Shown here in pieces: positions 63,963-64,000 of a stretch of DNA of 64,000 nucleotides (position 1 is the first letter of the stretch; each line of letters starts with the position of its first letter). The translations under genes were made by a program, and so were the position numbers. The stretch comes from an uncultured Agathobacter sp. Lineage in GTDB: Bacteria; Bacillota; Clostridia; Lachnospirales; Lachnospiraceae. The notes under the pieces were generated by a model. That model saw nothing but the letters and a program-made list of their open reading frames with translations, made no database searches and was not told the DNA's origin. The DNA is taken from assembly GCA_934316545.1 (NCBI GenBank), contig CAKRDT010000004.1, positions 20,766 to 84,765 on the forward strand, in the 5' to 3' direction.

Positions 63963-64000
63963 GAATTTGCGAAAATCTCTGCTGGGCTCAATTTTTATGT

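Overview
The window looks like a low-to-mid GC Firmicutes chromosome, most plausibly a Lachnospiraceae-type gut anaerobe (Roseburia/Agathobacter-like). It carries the butyrate-pathway genes thl, hbd, bcd and etfB, flagellar rod genes behind an MreB/Mbl gene, dipicolinate synthase (so an endospore former), a LexA (DinR)-type SOS box on uvrBA, and strong AGGAGG ribosome-binding sites. The genus is inference; no rRNA or tRNA gene was found.

Layout. 1-4.3 kb: butyrate operon (minus strand, order thl-hbd-bcd-etfB), with a promoter before thl and stem-loops between genes. 4.5-5.7 kb: a degenerate HD-GYP protein. 5.8-9.0 kb: a phosphatidylserine/phosphatidylethanolamine operon (flippase-like protein, pssA, psd, PAP2). 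9.0-9.4 kb: a large palindrome and the carAB terminator. 9.4-13.9 kb: carAB with an attenuator-like leader. 13.9-16.8 kb: GNAT protein and RecD2. 17.0-20.5 kb: mreB/mbl, then flgF-flgG-rod-binding protein behind a sigma-28-like promoter. 20.6-25.6 kb: uvrBA under a LexA box.

25.6-44.7 kb is accessory DNA full of duplications and broken genes. It holds two ECF sigma/anti-sigma pairs (28 kb and 32 kb), secreted proteins, a papain-like secreted peptidase, a lipoprotein, a group II intron relic, a frameshifted ISL3-family element, a RelE/ParE-type toxin-antitoxin pair, remnants of IS66 and of a second toxin-antitoxin pair, a broken SH3-like secreted protein, a 1342-residue S-layer-anchored M64 metallopeptidase, a polysaccharide deacetylase, and a DUF11-type protein plus a decayed copy of it.

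The most unusual signal is in this island. Three transcription units (25.9, 26.4 and 28.9 kb) share one unusual ungapped promoter motif (GTYYCTTTTTYT, nine bases, CGTTATA). Two of them continue into homologous 33-codon ORFs, each with a perfect Shine-Dalgarno sequence and sharing the core AYFSCPLWRLRLKISR. In both, a stem-loop with a compensatory-type change overlaps the stop codon. One copy leads into the secreted cysteine peptidase. The other has lost its downstream gene to a recombination that pasted in the 3' end of the neighbouring anti-sigma gene. I interpret this as a stress-sigma regulon with a conserved leader peptide/RNA element.

44.7-64 kb returns to core genes: a C39-like peptidase, NhaC-type antiporter, SecA, TSCPD protein, an asparagine synthetase homologue whose glutaminase nucleophile is replaced by Ser, lysC-dpaA-dpaB (aspartokinase with dipicolinate synthase, joined by a terminator-like hairpin that buries the dpaA ribosome-binding site), a phosphodiesterase, MATE exporter, PHP phosphatase, membrane proteins, a zinc-ribbon/TPM pair and an RsmF-type rRNA methyltransferase.
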